From a virus, in IMG/VR virus record IMGVR_UViG_3300048583_000222, positions 31,728 through 95,727 of that record: a DNA stretch of 64,000 nucleotides. One strand, written 5' to 3'. Under the pieces are notes generated by a model. It was not told the DNA's origin. It saw only the letters and a list, made by a program, of their open reading frames with translations, and searched no databases. This document shows positions 1 to 9,746 of the stretch, in pieces (the first letter of the stretch is position 1; every line of letters starts with the position of its first letter). A program made the translations under genes and the position numbers.

Positions 1-705
1 TGCTGCATTGGCCAGGTTGGCACTTTGCATGCTCGTATTGACCATCTGCCTGTTGACCTGAGCGTCCGCATACTGGTTCTGGTTGTTGACATTCTGCATA
101 TCAATCTGGCTGTTGGCCATGTTACCGGTATTCGTGATCTGGGCATTGGCGTTGGCCTCAGCCTGATTGATCTGGTTCTTGGCCCGGATACCTTGGGTGA
201 GGTTGGCCGTACGTACTGCAGCGGCTTGATTCTCCGGCATGAATCGTACACCCTGATTCATTCCCGCTACAGAGCGGTCTACCTCTGCTTTGTCAGCATC
301 GAAGTTGACCTTGCTGAACTTCACTGGGTTAAAGCTCTTGGGCGTAGCGGGTTGAGGGGCCCTGCGAAATGCGTTGGCAAAGTTGGACAGGTACGGTGCC
401 ACATCAGCGATGTCCCGCTTCCAGTCTCTTTTAGGAACATCTTCTGCGAAGGAGGTTCTATTCTTTACCCACTCATTGGTATCTACAGCAGGTTTGGTAA
501 TATTCAAACCCCCCGATTGTGTAGCTGTAGCTTCAGGCATCATACCGGCCGCGGTAGGCAAGTTGTCTGGACTTATGACTCCTGTTTGTAAGGCAGCTAA
601 GTCATTGGCCAGAGTACGTACTCGTGGAGTAGGTTTTTTAGCTGCCGTCTTAGTGGCGGTCTTGGTAGCAGCTGTGTTCGGTTTCGGCTTAGTAGATAAC
701 CCCAT
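1..705 (-). CDS. Putative virion-associated protein, 3' end outside window
   Basis: The first 235 codons are present and no stop is reached before the left edge, so the protein is longer. The ATG at 705-703 lies just downstream of the stop of the neighbouring gene. The N-terminus is basic and rich in Lys, Pro, Thr and Ala (KPKPNTAATKTATKTAAKKP). The last 60 residues seen are rich in Asn, Gln and Ala (NQINQAEANANAQI) and look helical or coiled-coil. I do not recognise the family. Its place at the end of the head-tail operon suggests an internal or ejected virion protein; that role is inference. Confidence 0.7.
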   Translation of the reverse strand, partial: MGLSTKPKPNTAATKTATKTAAKKPTPRVRTLANDLAALQTGVISPDNLPTAAGMMPEATATQSGGLNITKPAVDTNEWVKNRTSFAEDVPKRDWKRDIADVAPYLSNFANAFRRAPQPATPKSFNPVKFSKVNFDADKAEVDRSVAGMNQGVRFMPENQAAAVRTANLTQGIRAKNQINQAEANANAQITNTGNMANSQIDMQNVNNQNQYADAQVNRQMVNTSMQSANLANAA

Positions 706-707
706 GA

Positions 708-1457
708 TCAGATATTTAAGTATTGTTTCAGCTCTTCCTGCTGTTCGTACAGGCTTAGCTCTTTTTGTTTCAGTCGATCTATCGCATTGATACGCTCAGG
801 CGTCCCAGCTTTCTGTTCTATCTTCCCAATTGCCCGGGCCAGTGGCTTGTGCAACTTGGCAAATCCGAGTGCTTCTGAGAATATCCTGGGTCCGCTCATT
901 GTCTCCCCACCTTCCAACTCTGCATTGTGCTGCGGGAGTTGTACACCCCCCTCTTCGTGGGAGTTGCCGTCCACCTCTGCCGTATCACTGCTCAAAGGTC
1001 GTAGTTCTCCGCCAAACGACTTTATACCATTTACACTATTTAACCGGTGGAGCTCTCCGCCATTCTGGTAGAACTGGGCTCCCTTGTTGCCGCGGATCAG
1101 GCTTGGATTGTTGGCAATCTCCATGTTGGAGCGATCACGTTCATATATCTCCATCTCCCGGAAGTTGCGGGCATCTCCGATCTCCTGCTGCTTGCGTTGT
1201 ACGGCTCCGCTGATGCCTCCATATAGCGCGCCTACTCCCGCACCGATCCCAAGTCCCAGTGGACCAAACTGTGAGCCCATGGCCGCACCACTCAACGCGC
1301 CCTTGCCGGCGGCCAGTCCTACGGAAGGGGCACGGTCTGTGGGAGAGAAGCCATCGAGGATAGATGCACCGGCGCCTGCTATGGAGCCGAACAGGGCATT
1401 GTTCTTCTCCATGAACCCGCCCTCCTTGTACACTTTGTAGAATTTAGTCTTCTTCAT
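708..1457 (-). CDS. Putative internal virion protein with glycine-rich segment
   Basis: A 249-residue protein. Residues about 20-90 form a Gly/Ala-rich, weakly hydrophobic stretch (GLGIGAGVGALYGGISGAV) resembling a glycine zipper, as found in phage ejection proteins. A middle motif, HEEGGVQLP...AELEGGET, recurs in proteins of Bacteroidetes phages as far as I recall. The C-terminus is charged and probably coiled-coil. The start overlaps the upstream stop by one base (TAATG), indicating translational coupling. MEKNNALFG at residue 16 is an alternative start. The function is inferred from position and composition. Confidence 0.72.
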   Translation of the reverse strand: MKKTKFYKVYKEGGFMEKNNALFGSIAGAGASILDGFSPTDRAPSVGLAAGKGALSGAAMGSQFGPLGLGIGAGVGALYGGISGAVQRKQQEIGDARNFREMEIYERDRSNMEIANNPSLIRGNKGAQFYQNGGELHRLNSVNGIKSFGGELRPLSSDTAEVDGNSHEEGGVQLPQHNAELEGGETMSGPRIFSEALGFAKLHKPLARAIGKIEQKAGTPERINAIDRLKQKELSLYEQQEELKQYLNI

Positions 1458-2209
1458 TACATGCTTTTATCCATGATTGCACCGTGCTGGTGCAGAATGA
1501 TGTTATAGTTCTGGGTGTTGTCGTACTCCAGGCGGATGACGAAGTGGTCGTCCATCAGCAGCTGCTTCTCATACCATGGCAGTGTGGTGCTGATCTTGGT
1601 TGTGTCCACACTGTAGTCATTGAAGATATCCTTGAGGAAAGACTCCTCATTGTTGGTGACTACGTTGCGGAAGTCGTTGAAGTTCCATACACCCTTGCTC
1701 TTGCGATGGGTCGCGTAGGACAGGTCCTTGAATACATTGTCCAGCAGTACGCGGCCGGAACACTGATAGTTGTTCCACACGGTCACGTGTGTGAAGGTCA
1801 GATGCTCTTTATCCTTGTTGTTTGCGTCCAATACTTCAGTTACCCATTGCAGGGCAGCGAGGATCTCTTCCTTGCGGTTGGTCACCACGATATCGATGAA
1901 GAAGGGCTCTGGCGTATTCTTGTAGTACATGCCATACGCCCCTGCATTGTGCTTGTACAATTCATTGTCTTTCAAGGTGTAGAGCTGGTCCCGGGCTACG
2001 ATGTAGTGATCCGGGGTATACCCATGGAAGAATACCCAGTCTCCGGCAAGCAAGGAGTAAGAGGCTGTAAAGTCCTCACGTACACTGTCCTGGGCTTCCC
2101 GGAACAGGTAGCAGGTACCATTCACATTCTTGGTGTACAGACAAGACAGGTCGCCTTCTGTAGCACCTGCAAGGTAGTTGGCAGCAGCCGGGTTGTTACA
2201 TCCTATCAT
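1457..2209 (-). CDS. Structural protein next to the muzzle gene
   Basis: A 250-residue protein without a detected signal peptide. It contains the series DHYIVARDQLYTLKDNELYKHN followed by YYKNTPEPFFIDIVVT, a pattern like the C-terminal region of crAss-like muzzle/stabilisation proteins; here it is a separate gene. Cysteines cluster near the N-terminus (Cys4, Cys23, Cys33). The start overlaps the stop of the muzzle gene by four bases. Likely part of the distal tail assembly. The family resemblance is from memory and needs a profile search to confirm. Confidence 0.7.
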   Translation of the reverse strand: MIGCNNPAAANYLAGATEGDLSCLYTKNVNGTCYLFREAQDSVREDFTASYSLLAGDWVFFHGYTPDHYIVARDQLYTLKDNELYKHNAGAYGMYYKNTPEPFFIDIVVTNRKEEILAALQWVTEVLDANNKDKEHLTFTHVTVWNNYQCSGRVLLDNVFKDLSYATHRKSKGVWNFNDFRNVVTNNEESFLKDIFNDYSVDTTKISTTLPWYEKQLLMDDHFVIRLEYDNTQNYNIILHQHGAIMDKSM

Positions 2210-5200
2210 GCTACAATATTAATGGTGATGTAAAAGTCTGTCGTACCTCCTGTATCTGATGTGGCCCGGCAGTTAAGCTGGTACACATCTCCGATCTCCG
2301 GGAACAGGTTTCCATTTACGATCAGTTCTCGGGTAGCGGGATTTATGGTAAAGAAAGGCAGGGCTGCAGGTACCGTACTGAGAAGCGTGACACTGTCGAC
2401 AAAGGTTCCACTTAAGGTAGTGAGGACGTAGTTGTTGTAGACAGAAGCTTCCAGGTCATACGTAAAGCCTACGATCACCGGTATCTTGACTTCATCGCAG
2501 CTCACTCCGCTAAGCACTACATTGTTGACGCCCCTGAATTCCAGGATACGTCCGTCCATGTAGACATAGTCTCCTACCACCAGTGTAGGGATATCAGCAT
2601 CCTCCAGGTTGAACCTGACTGCCTTAGAGGCCTTGGTATACTTGCAGGTGAGTAACAGTCGCTTGAACTCCGGATCGTATCCTACGGTAATCCCATCCCC
2701 AATGAAGGTATTGGTACGGGGAGCGAAGGTCTTGATGATCTCCAGGAATGTGTTGTACAGTCCGCCACCCAGATTCTCCGGCTTGGTTTTGTACATGAAG
2801 ATCTCCTGACTATTGGCATCCAGGAAGAAGTACCCGGCTGGAGAGCGCAGGCAACTCAAGTCGTGCTGGGTACCAGCATAGCCTAGAGGAGCACTTTGGG
2901 CGTCTTGCGGATCGAACTGGAAGATGTCGGCCGAGCCCAGGGTCACCTGGAGCACGTCGCTTTCCAGCTTGGTCTTGTCTTGGGTCACCAGCAAAGCTGA
3001 CTTGCAGTGGATCAGAAGTCTATCATCCTGCCCCTCGAGGTTGACGATCGTACCGACGTTCTTCTTGATTTCATAGTAATCCAGCGGCAGGAACGTACGC
3101 CAGCTTCGTGTCTTGTCTTGCCGGCCGAGCTGTCCTCCGCGGTGTATCCGGAAAGGGTGTATAGTGTTGACTTCGTTGTTCGTGTTGAAGATGCCGGTAT
3201 CGACACTCAGCTCATTAAGGGCATTGAAGTCCTTGGAATAGCCAAACTGATTGGGATCCTGCTTGAGGCTGTAATCGGTAATGTAGTTGTTGACGTCCTC
3301 CTTGACAATGGGCGAATTGGGATACCACTTGGAATACACATTGCCCGGGGTCTCAAACCGTGCATAGAGGTTCGACGCCGCTTCACAGGCAATGCGCCTG
3401 ACCACCTTGGTGCCAGACTTGTCCCCGAACTTCTGGTTGAACTGCATCCACCATCCATAGGTATGGAAGGAGTAATCCACAATGAAGGTATCTCCACCGA
3501 AGACTGTACTGGTTGTACCTACGACTTTGTCAGAAGCAGGGATGACTTTCTGGACCGTGAATGGGGCATAGACATCGTCTCGTACGCGCATCATGTTGGA
3601 CAGATGGGTAACCTCGTGTGGGATACAAAGCCCGGCACTTTGGTTATTCTCGTCTACGTCGTGCAGGTGCGTGGTGATGTCCGCAGTATCCATGACAGAG
3701 GCATTCAGCTTGCCGGCATAGTACGCTTCCAGATCTATGTTGTGCCAGGCAGATACCTCTGTATTGTTGGGTACCAGCTGGGTCTCTGTTATGTTGCGTA
3801 GTCGTTTGGCAGAGGACACCACAGTGGGCGTCAGACCTTTTGCCAGATAGTCGATCAGGTATACGATCGGACCACGTACGTCGTTATTGCCCAGGTTGTT
3901 GTCCTCGATGAATCCTTCAGTCTGCAGCTGGGTGCGCTTAAGCTTGAGGTGTGTCGACAGGTAATACCCTGTGTCAGACAGTGCCGGCTTGTTGAACAGC
4001 AGGTCAAAGCCATGGAATCTCATCGCTTTGGTATCCAGTCCAAGGGCATTGTCCGGAGGATTACCATCTGGCTTTTTGGCTGCATGGAAGTTGCCTCCTG
4101 TAGATACGTATTTTGTACCGCCTCCGGTGAGGGTGAATGCCCCACCATTGTAAGCAGCGTACTGTGCACTATGCATGAGCGCGCCTTGGGCCAGTACCGT
4201 GGCATTATTGAGGGTACGCTTGCCAAAGCCCAGCTGCCATCCGTCGATCTGATCGGCGTACTCAGCCGGTATGATGACATTGGTCAGTTTGAGACCCAGC
4301 AGGTCAAGCTTGTTCTTTCCGTAGGTAGTGTCTATGGGATACAGGTTTTCCTTGCACCAGGCAATGGAGGGCATGCGGTGATGCCGTACTTTCTGGTTGC
4401 GCAGGTTGACCCCACCCAACCCACCGGTACTGGAGTCAAAGCTCGGGTCGTCGGGATAGGTCTCGTTGTCGTTTTCCCAGTAGCCCATCTCTCCTTCGAG
4501 CTGTGCTGCATTGAAACTGGGGATGGTATCCTCTACCTGGAACTTCTTGGCAGTGATGCCTTGCGTATTGGCCAGGGTCGACGCGTCAGTCTCACCTGCC
4601 AGAGGAGCTCTGCCCGGGATGTGGAACCACTGGGTCCATCCTCCGCGGGTGAGTGAGTATCTTATATAAGGTGCTACGACTTCTTCGTGCATCCAGCTAC
4701 GCTTCTCTCCCCGTACGTGCTCCTGAGAAGGCGCCAGGGTATCAAGCAGTTCGCTTTTCCAGTTCACCCGGATCAGGTTGGCGTAGCGCTGCATGTTGAT
4801 GGTCGGGGCACTCTCGAGATTCCCCAGATACAGGGCATCGTTGAGTTGTCCGATCGTACCTACCTTGGTATAGAAGGCCTGTGGAATGAGTACATTCTCC
4901 AGTGTGGTATTCGTGGTAACCTCTGTACCGGTGTAGTTCAATGTCATCTCTTCCGACGTAATAGAAGCTTCTGGCAGCAGTTGCGGAGTACCATAGACTC
5001 CATTGACCTTGTAGAGGATCGCTGCCTGTACAAAATCATAGGTGAGGTCCAGGTTGGTCATGGTCAGTACCAGTGACTTGTCGGTCACTGAGTCAGTCGC
5101 TCCTGCTACGATCGTCACTCCGGTATTGCCCACGAAGCTGGTGATGGTACCGTCCTTCTTGGTGTAACGTACTGCAGCAAAGTAGGCCCCCGGGGAAAGT

Positions 5201-5685
5201 ATCCCGCCGGTGTCCTGGGAGATCTTTACGATGGGCGCTTGGACAATCGGGAACAGGGAGATGTCTTTCAGGGAGCTCACGTCTGGGTTATCGCAGTTCA
5301 GGTAGCCTACCAGTTTGTTCTTGTCGGTAAAGGCCACTACGATCTCCCCAAGGTGGTTACGCTGGCTTTCCCCGGTGATATAGAAGTTCGAATGGAAACC
5401 CAGTTTGTACGACTCCAATGTATCATCGAGGATAGGCTGGTAGCTGTCCGTATCGGTATTGAAATAGCCTATGGCACTGTTCACATTATCTGTACAGAAC
5501 AGGATGGGGTACTTGTCAGAGGGAATTACTCCGATGCATTTGTAAGGCAGCACTGCCGCACTCTTCACGAACCCGGGCTCATTCTCCTGCAGGCCCAGCT
5601 GTACATTGGACACACCATTCTTTCCGTAACGGTAGGTATCCTTCGGTTGGTTCTTAGGGCGTGTATTCTGGTTTATACCTTTCAT
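2206..5685 (-). CDS. Muzzle / tail stabilisation protein, crAss-like
   Basis: At 1159 residues this is the largest protein of the head-tail block. Its N-terminus (NTRPKNQPKDTYRYGKNGV, residues 7-25) matches the pattern that opens crAss-like stabilisation (muzzle) proteins, which close the tail tube. The body is rich in beta-type segments with Thr, Val and Tyr, and the C-terminal 100 residues look like an Ig- or cadherin-like domain (FFTINPATRELIVNGN). It directly follows the gp4-like adaptor gene with a four-base overlap, the order expected for crAss-like phages. Length fits the family. No catalytic motif is seen. Confidence 0.8.
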   Translation of the reverse strand: MKGINQNTRPKNQPKDTYRYGKNGVSNVQLGLQENEPGFVKSAAVLPYKCIGVIPSDKYPILFCTDNVNSAIGYFNTDTDSYQPILDDTLESYKLGFHSNFYITGESQRNHLGEIVVAFTDKNKLVGYLNCDNPDVSSLKDISLFPIVQAPIVKISQDTGGILSPGAYFAAVRYTKKDGTITSFVGNTGVTIVAGATDSVTDKSLVLTMTNLDLTYDFVQAAILYKVNGVYGTPQLLPEASITSEEMTLNYTGTEVTTNTTLENVLIPQAFYTKVGTIGQLNDALYLGNLESAPTINMQRYANLIRVNWKSELLDTLAPSQEHVRGEKRSWMHEEVVAPYIRYSLTRGGWTQWFHIPGRAPLAGETDASTLANTQGITAKKFQVEDTIPSFNAAQLEGEMGYWENDNETYPDDPSFDSSTGGLGGVNLRNQKVRHHRMPSIAWCKENLYPIDTTYGKNKLDLLGLKLTNVIIPAEYADQIDGWQLGFGKRTLNNATVLAQGALMHSAQYAAYNGGAFTLTGGGTKYVSTGGNFHAAKKPDGNPPDNALGLDTKAMRFHGFDLLFNKPALSDTGYYLSTHLKLKRTQLQTEGFIEDNNLGNNDVRGPIVYLIDYLAKGLTPTVVSSAKRLRNITETQLVPNNTEVSAWHNIDLEAYYAGKLNASVMDTADITTHLHDVDENNQSAGLCIPHEVTHLSNMMRVRDDVYAPFTVQKVIPASDKVVGTTSTVFGGDTFIVDYSFHTYGWWMQFNQKFGDKSGTKVVRRIACEAASNLYARFETPGNVYSKWYPNSPIVKEDVNNYITDYSLKQDPNQFGYSKDFNALNELSVDTGIFNTNNEVNTIHPFRIHRGGQLGRQDKTRSWRTFLPLDYYEIKKNVGTIVNLEGQDDRLLIHCKSALLVTQDKTKLESDVLQVTLGSADIFQFDPQDAQSAPLGYAGTQHDLSCLRSPAGYFFLDANSQEIFMYKTKPENLGGGLYNTFLEIIKTFAPRTNTFIGDGITVGYDPEFKRLLLTCKYTKASKAVRFNLEDADIPTLVVGDYVYMDGRILEFRGVNNVVLSGVSCDEVKIPVIVGFTYDLEASVYNNYVLTTLSGTFVDSVTLLSTVPAALPFFTINPATRELIVNGNLFPEIGDVYQLNCRATSDTGGTTDFYITINIVA

Positions 5686-6434
5686 GCTTCGTAGAAGTTA
5701 CCATAGGTGTCAAAATAGTTCTGTGGCGGGATCAGGGTGATCATGTCGCACATCTCTTCCATCCGATTGGTGGATGGGTAACGGGTAGCTGCTTTTCCAC
5801 GAGCGCAGTTCATCGAGTACTGCTGATAGCAGGCTTCCCAGTTCAATACCGGATCGATCCAGCCACTCTCGATGAGTTTCATGCGGCAGTACCAGTACAG
5901 GGCTTCTTTGTAGTTCTCCTGATCGGGGATCAGTGGCCATCCGTGCTTGTCATGCGGGGTCTCCTTGTAGTGGAACCTGATGAGCCCCTCTTTGAAGGAG
6001 GTGGCAATGTATCCTGGTCCGTCTTCCTGGTACCAGTCCGTCTGGCTTACCGGCACAGGGATCACCGCACTGTCCTGCTCGTACGCGGTCATTCCATTGG
6101 GGCTCTCCACTTTCTTTACCGAGGATATGAATACATCACTGGTCTGTGCTTCAGTTGGCCAGCTGGAGGGATGGCGTCCTACGTTTCTTTGAGGTAGTCT
6201 GGCGCCTTTGTATTCTACTGCAGTCAGCACCACCAGTCCGCATGGCATCTCTGCTTTGTAGAAGTGCACATTGCTGTCAAAGAATACCTGACGCAGTACC
6301 CATTTGGTCTTCATGTCAGCCATGGCTTCGGTGATCCAGATCAACAGGTCAGCGAAGTATGCGGTATCCTGCAACTTGGTGTTGCGCAACACTCTTCCTA
6401 CGATCTCGTCTATGCTTATCTTGTTGTACTCCAT
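5682..6434 (-). CDS. Tail adaptor / ring protein, P22 gp4-like
   Basis: A 250-residue protein. The N-terminal helices (ISIDEIVGRVLRNTKLQD) and the C-terminal motif ENYKEALYWYCRMKLIESGW match the P22 gp4-like adaptor (ring) proteins of crAss-like phages, which sit between portal and tail. The start overlaps the neighbouring gene region closely (gap of one base to 6436), and the stop overlaps the muzzle start, so the two products are probably made together. Family assignment is by recognised motif and by position; it was not computed. Confidence 0.75.
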   Translation of the reverse strand: MEYNKISIDEIVGRVLRNTKLQDTAYFADLLIWITEAMADMKTKWVLRQVFFDSNVHFYKAEMPCGLVVLTAVEYKGARLPQRNVGRHPSSWPTEAQTSDVFISSVKKVESPNGMTAYEQDSAVIPVPVSQTDWYQEDGPGYIATSFKEGLIRFHYKETPHDKHGWPLIPDQENYKEALYWYCRMKLIESGWIDPVLNWEACYQQYSMNCARGKAATRYPSTNRMEEMCDMITLIPPQNYFDTYGNFYEA

Positions 6435-6435
6435 G

Positions 6436-6999
6436 CTAATTAGTGTATGGGTAATATATGTATGAGAGCTTCAGGTGCGGGTTGCGGATAAGGTGCTGAC
6501 TGAACTGCTGCTTGAAACCTACCTTGCTCTTGGAGGAATTGGTCGGAGAGAACTTGTAGCCGGGAACATGTCCCTTCGCTGACCAGCCAATCCTGCAATA
6601 ATCCTCTTCGGTGTAGTACACCTTGCGTACCGGTACGTTCTTTTGCTTCTCCTCATCAAACCTCATCTCCCCGCGCATCGTCTCCTTCCAGTTCACCCGT
6701 TTGTTGCGGAAGTTCCGCTCAATGCGCTTGGCATGGATGAACCCGCCCTGGTACAGACTAAGCCTTTCTCCTTGTATGATCTTCTCCCGGGCTTCTGCGA
6801 AGAACACTGTCATGATGTTGAACCATCTGTCGAAGGTCAGTAATATTGTACCAGATTCGTCATGCAGTTCGTACGGGATGGCCCTTCTCCTAAGGTTCAG
6901 CTTTACCACTTTGGTTCCGGGGTAGCGCTGTTCACACTGCCTGATGAAGGCATAGTAGATATCCTTAGGAAGTAGGATCCGGCTTGTTTTGGGTTCCAT
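6436..6999 (-). CDS. Tail-module protein with weak HU/IHF-like pattern
   Basis: A 187-residue basic protein. The segment at residues 65-100 (AREKIIQGERLSLYQGGFI, then R/K-rich IERNFRNKR) resembles the helix, glycine turn and beta arm of HU/IHF-type proteins, which crAss-like phages carry near the ring genes. The C-terminal YPYTN is unusual and aromatic. The start overlaps the upstream ring gene by 35 bases. Either a structural ring component or a DNA-binding HU-like protein is possible; the second reading rests on a weak pattern only. Confidence 0.65.
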   Translation of the reverse strand: MEPKTSRILLPKDIYYAFIRQCEQRYPGTKVVKLNLRRRAIPYELHDESGTILLTFDRWFNIMTVFFAEAREKIIQGERLSLYQGGFIHAKRIERNFRNKRVNWKETMRGEMRFDEEKQKNVPVRKVYYTEEDYCRIGWSAKGHVPGYKFSPTNSSKSKVGFKQQFSQHLIRNPHLKLSYIYYPYTN

Positions 7000-7615
7000 T
7001 GGCTTCCGGGTTTATGGTTTCACTCCGCCACTTACTCACAATCTCGTTTATGATAATGTCGATAACGTCACCTGAACAGGGGTATGTACTTTCCCAGAAA
7101 TCACAGTTCGTACACCCCTTGGTCTTCGCATTGATGTTGTAGGCCTCTTCCGGGTTGGCGAATATGCCCACGACCAGTATGCTGGGTATGCCTCCTTTCT
7201 CTACAGTGAGCATGTCCCGGTCACGATGGTACAGTATGAAATGCTGAGCATAACGTCCGGCGGTCATGAAGCGCGCTGCTCCGCGGGTCGTGTATCTGTA
7301 CGCGTTAGAGCCATCTACAGATCCCACGTAATCGTACAGGATCGAGTTGGCTCTCAATGGTTTAGGAAGCCCGCACTTGGGCTTGGACCAGGTACAGATC
7401 ATGTCGCCTATCCCTTCCATGGAGTTGAAGCTTTCCATAGGTACCTGCATTTCCTGTACAAAGAACTTGCGGTCCTGGGGTGTCTTCTCGAGGGTGCGCT
7501 TCAGTTGCTGCTCGCGAATGGTATCTGCACGTGCCAGAATGGTACGCTTGAAGGTGAAGTCGTTGACGGCCCCAAGTTCCAGTGCTATGATGTCTGTAAG
7601 TTCATTGGGTGTCAT
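6965..7615 (-). CDS. Putative head-tail ring protein
   Basis: I choose the ATG at 7615 (MTPNELTDIIALELG), giving 216 residues; the longer reading adds a hydrophobic stretch that overlaps the intergenic gap. The protein has four late cysteines (KTKGCTNCDFWESTYPC), possibly a metal site, although the spacing fits no zinc finger I can name. Its place between the candidate auxiliary capsid protein and the gp4-like adaptor matches the ring-protein positions of crAss-like genomes. The function is positional inference. Confidence 0.65.
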   Translation of the reverse strand: MTPNELTDIIALELGAVNDFTFKRTILARADTIREQQLKRTLEKTPQDRKFFVQEMQVPMESFNSMEGIGDMICTWSKPKCGLPKPLRANSILYDYVGSVDGSNAYRYTTRGAARFMTAGRYAQHFILYHRDRDMLTVEKGGIPSILVVGIFANPEEAYNINAKTKGCTNCDFWESTYPCSGDVIDIIINEIVSKWRSETINPEANGTQNKPDPTS

Positions 7616-7697
7616 AGTGTAAATATACTGTGTTATAAACAAAAGGACAGCTATTACGCTGCCCTTCTGCATGATAGGTATGTTAAGTCAGCTCACC

Positions 7698-8651
7698 TTA
7701 GAGTGCGAAGATCAGCTTGATCTCTGCTTCTGCGTTGGCGGCGCCATTCGCGGCTACCAGCAACTCGATGCAGTTAGGGTATTGATCTACCTTTTTCACA
7801 GTCTTTGCACTGTCAGATGCGATGATCTGGAAGGTGTAGTGATTGTACTGAACACCAGCTGCTGCCTGAGTGGAGGGAGCTCCGAAGTCAGATGCTTGGG
7901 TCATCGGTGTGTTAGGGTAGTTGGTGGTAACACCGTCCTTGATGTTTGCAGCCTCTTCGAACAGTACTGCCTCCTCGTAGAAGCCAGACCCCAGTACAGT
8001 AGCTACTGCAGAAGAACTTACAAACTTCTCACTGGCTTTGTACTGCGGAAGTACCTTGATGATCGCGCCGAATTCCAGGTTGGAAAATACGATGGTGTCT
8101 GTACCGGAAGTGTAAGCTGCTGAAACCAGCAAATCACGATCGCGGTTCTCCACAGAAGTTGCATCATTTACCAGGGCTGCCAGACGTGCCATGGCTACGT
8201 CGAAGGTCTCGCCTGCTTTTACGACGATGTGGAAATCCTGGGTGGTAACAGGTCCACCACCAATGGTGAGGTCCATGACCTTGAAACCGAGCTCATCTCC
8301 TGTGGCAACAGTAGCACCGGTGTACACGAATGTGCTGCTTCCTTTAACAGGAGCCACATACGGAGTACGGGTAGCCTTGGCGCTGGCCAGGGTGAATGCT
8401 TCTGATTTCTTTACACCAATACCGGTTTTCAAAGCGAAGAAGATCGGTAGGGTAGCCGACACGTTACCAGCTCCTGAAATCAGGGCACCGGTTGCTGCGT
8501 TGAATACACCGATCTCACCTTCCACTGCTTCTGTTACGAAGAGCGTGAATGTGGTACTGTCTGAATACTCCACCTGCTTGGTGATACCAATGAAGGAGTA
8601 GTTGCTGTTGATTCCAGCAGGGTTCTTAAAATAGCGGTTCTTGTAAGCCAT
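7698..8651 (-). CDS. Putative auxiliary capsid or tail protein
   Basis: A 317-residue Ala/Thr/Val/Gly-rich protein with a predicted beta character and no cysteine-rich or catalytic motif. It opens with MAYKNRYFKNPAGINSNYSF. The lack of low-complexity repeats and its place just after two capsid-proximal genes suggest a decoration (auxiliary capsid) protein. A tail tube-like role is the alternative. It is separated from its neighbours by short gaps of about 20 and 80 bases. I have no family name for it. Confidence 0.65.
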   Translation of the reverse strand: MAYKNRYFKNPAGINSNYSFIGITKQVEYSDSTTFTLFVTEAVEGEIGVFNAATGALISGAGNVSATLPIFFALKTGIGVKKSEAFTLASAKATRTPYVAPVKGSSTFVYTGATVATGDELGFKVMDLTIGGGPVTTQDFHIVVKAGETFDVAMARLAALVNDATSVENRDRDLLVSAAYTSGTDTIVFSNLEFGAIIKVLPQYKASEKFVSSSAVATVLGSGFYEEAVLFEEAANIKDGVTTNYPNTPMTQASDFGAPSTQAAAGVQYNHYTFQIIASDSAKTVKKVDQYPNCIELLVAANGAANAEAEIKLIFAL

Positions 8652-8672
8652 ACGTTAAACAGGTTTAATACG

Positions 8673-9728
8673 TTAGATTGTTGTTCTTGTCATGTTGTCC
8701 CTAAGCTTGTTCTCCCAGTCCGGATCAGCCCTGAGTCCTTTGATGTACTCGATGGCCAGATCACAAATATCGGAGTGTACATTCTCGGGCAACTCGCAAT
8801 TCTCCTCTAAAGATAAGCTGATCATGCGAGGTCTGCGCACATGGTATAGACGCACTCCACTTACTATAAAGCTATTGTCCAGCTCAGTAACCACTTTATC
8901 GTTCTCCTGATAACAAAGCGGAGATCTGTAGTAGGTACTGGCAAATCCGGAGGCGGTCATCTGTGGAATCACGGTCTGGAAATAGAACCTTCCCGGGAAC
9001 AGGGTGAGTGGGGAGTTTATGTACTTGGTCCTCAGCAGCGTGTCTTCGTACGTGGCTACCGTAGTGACGCCGTCGATCAGGATCTGGATGACTGTAGTAG
9101 GCAGTCCGGAAAAGATAATGGTGTCAGGTTTGTGTATGTCCCCGTAGGTTTCCCAGTGTACCTCATAGCCTTTGCTGCGTAGCTCCGCCATCAGTATAGG
9201 GACCAGTCTCCAGGTCTCATTCTTGGAAGAGAACCCGTTGAAGGTAACCCCCCTGTCTGCAGCATGCGCGGTGATGTTGAACACGGGCTCTGCATTAACA
9301 GAGAGTACCACACTCTTGTACCACTCTGTATTTGCATTACTCTTTACGATCTTCAGGTAGTGGAGGGTGTGGGCCTCCCGCAGGGTCTTGGGGCTGGCCC
9401 CGCACAGGTTATGTACATGTGCTTCTACGGAGAGTACCTCCTGGACGTGGTAAGGAATCACCGCGGCGACATTAGTCTTTAGGGTGTCCCCGTTGTCGTA
9501 GCACGTGACATCGGTCTTGTCCAGCAGGGTGGACAGACGATTGAGATGCACAAGGGAATCAGCAGCGCCCGGCTCTTTTCGCAGGTCCCCTACATGAGAG
9601 CCAATGTACCGGTGTACCGTCTTGTTCAGGATCCAGTCGATCTCGTCGGGGTAGAACTTACGGCGGGCATTGGCTGCGAGGTTCTGCGTGGCCTGCTCGA
9701 TCTCAATGTGCATCTCTTTAACGTCCAT
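8673..9728 (-). CDS. Connector/ring protein of crAss-like type
   Basis: A 351-residue protein. The N-terminal helical part (ARRKFYPDEIDWILNKTVHR) follows the pattern of a conserved crAss-like structural protein (helix, YPEE, DWVLN) that I associate with the head-tail connector rings. The C-terminus is again helical (ICDLAIEYIKGLRADPDW). The middle is beta-rich. It lies between two structural genes with gaps of about 20 bases on either side. The role in the connector is knowledge of the family order plus inference. Confidence 0.7.
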   Translation of the reverse strand: MDVKEMHIEIEQATQNLAANARRKFYPDEIDWILNKTVHRYIGSHVGDLRKEPGAADSLVHLNRLSTLLDKTDVTCYDNGDTLKTNVAAVIPYHVQEVLSVEAHVHNLCGASPKTLREAHTLHYLKIVKSNANTEWYKSVVLSVNAEPVFNITAHAADRGVTFNGFSSKNETWRLVPILMAELRSKGYEVHWETYGDIHKPDTIIFSGLPTTVIQILIDGVTTVATYEDTLLRTKYINSPLTLFPGRFYFQTVIPQMTASGFASTYYRSPLCYQENDKVVTELDNSFIVSGVRLYHVRRPRMISLSLEENCELPENVHSDICDLAIEYIKGLRADPDWENKLRDNMTRTTI

Positions 9729-9746
9729 CGTGATTTGTTTTAAAGG

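Noticed and set aside
3007-3801. 264-codon plus-strand frame inside the muzzle gene, and other long frames opposite structural genes
   Set aside because: These are antisense shadows of recognisable proteins, favoured by the roughly 50% GC and codon bias; they have no domain and no operon context.
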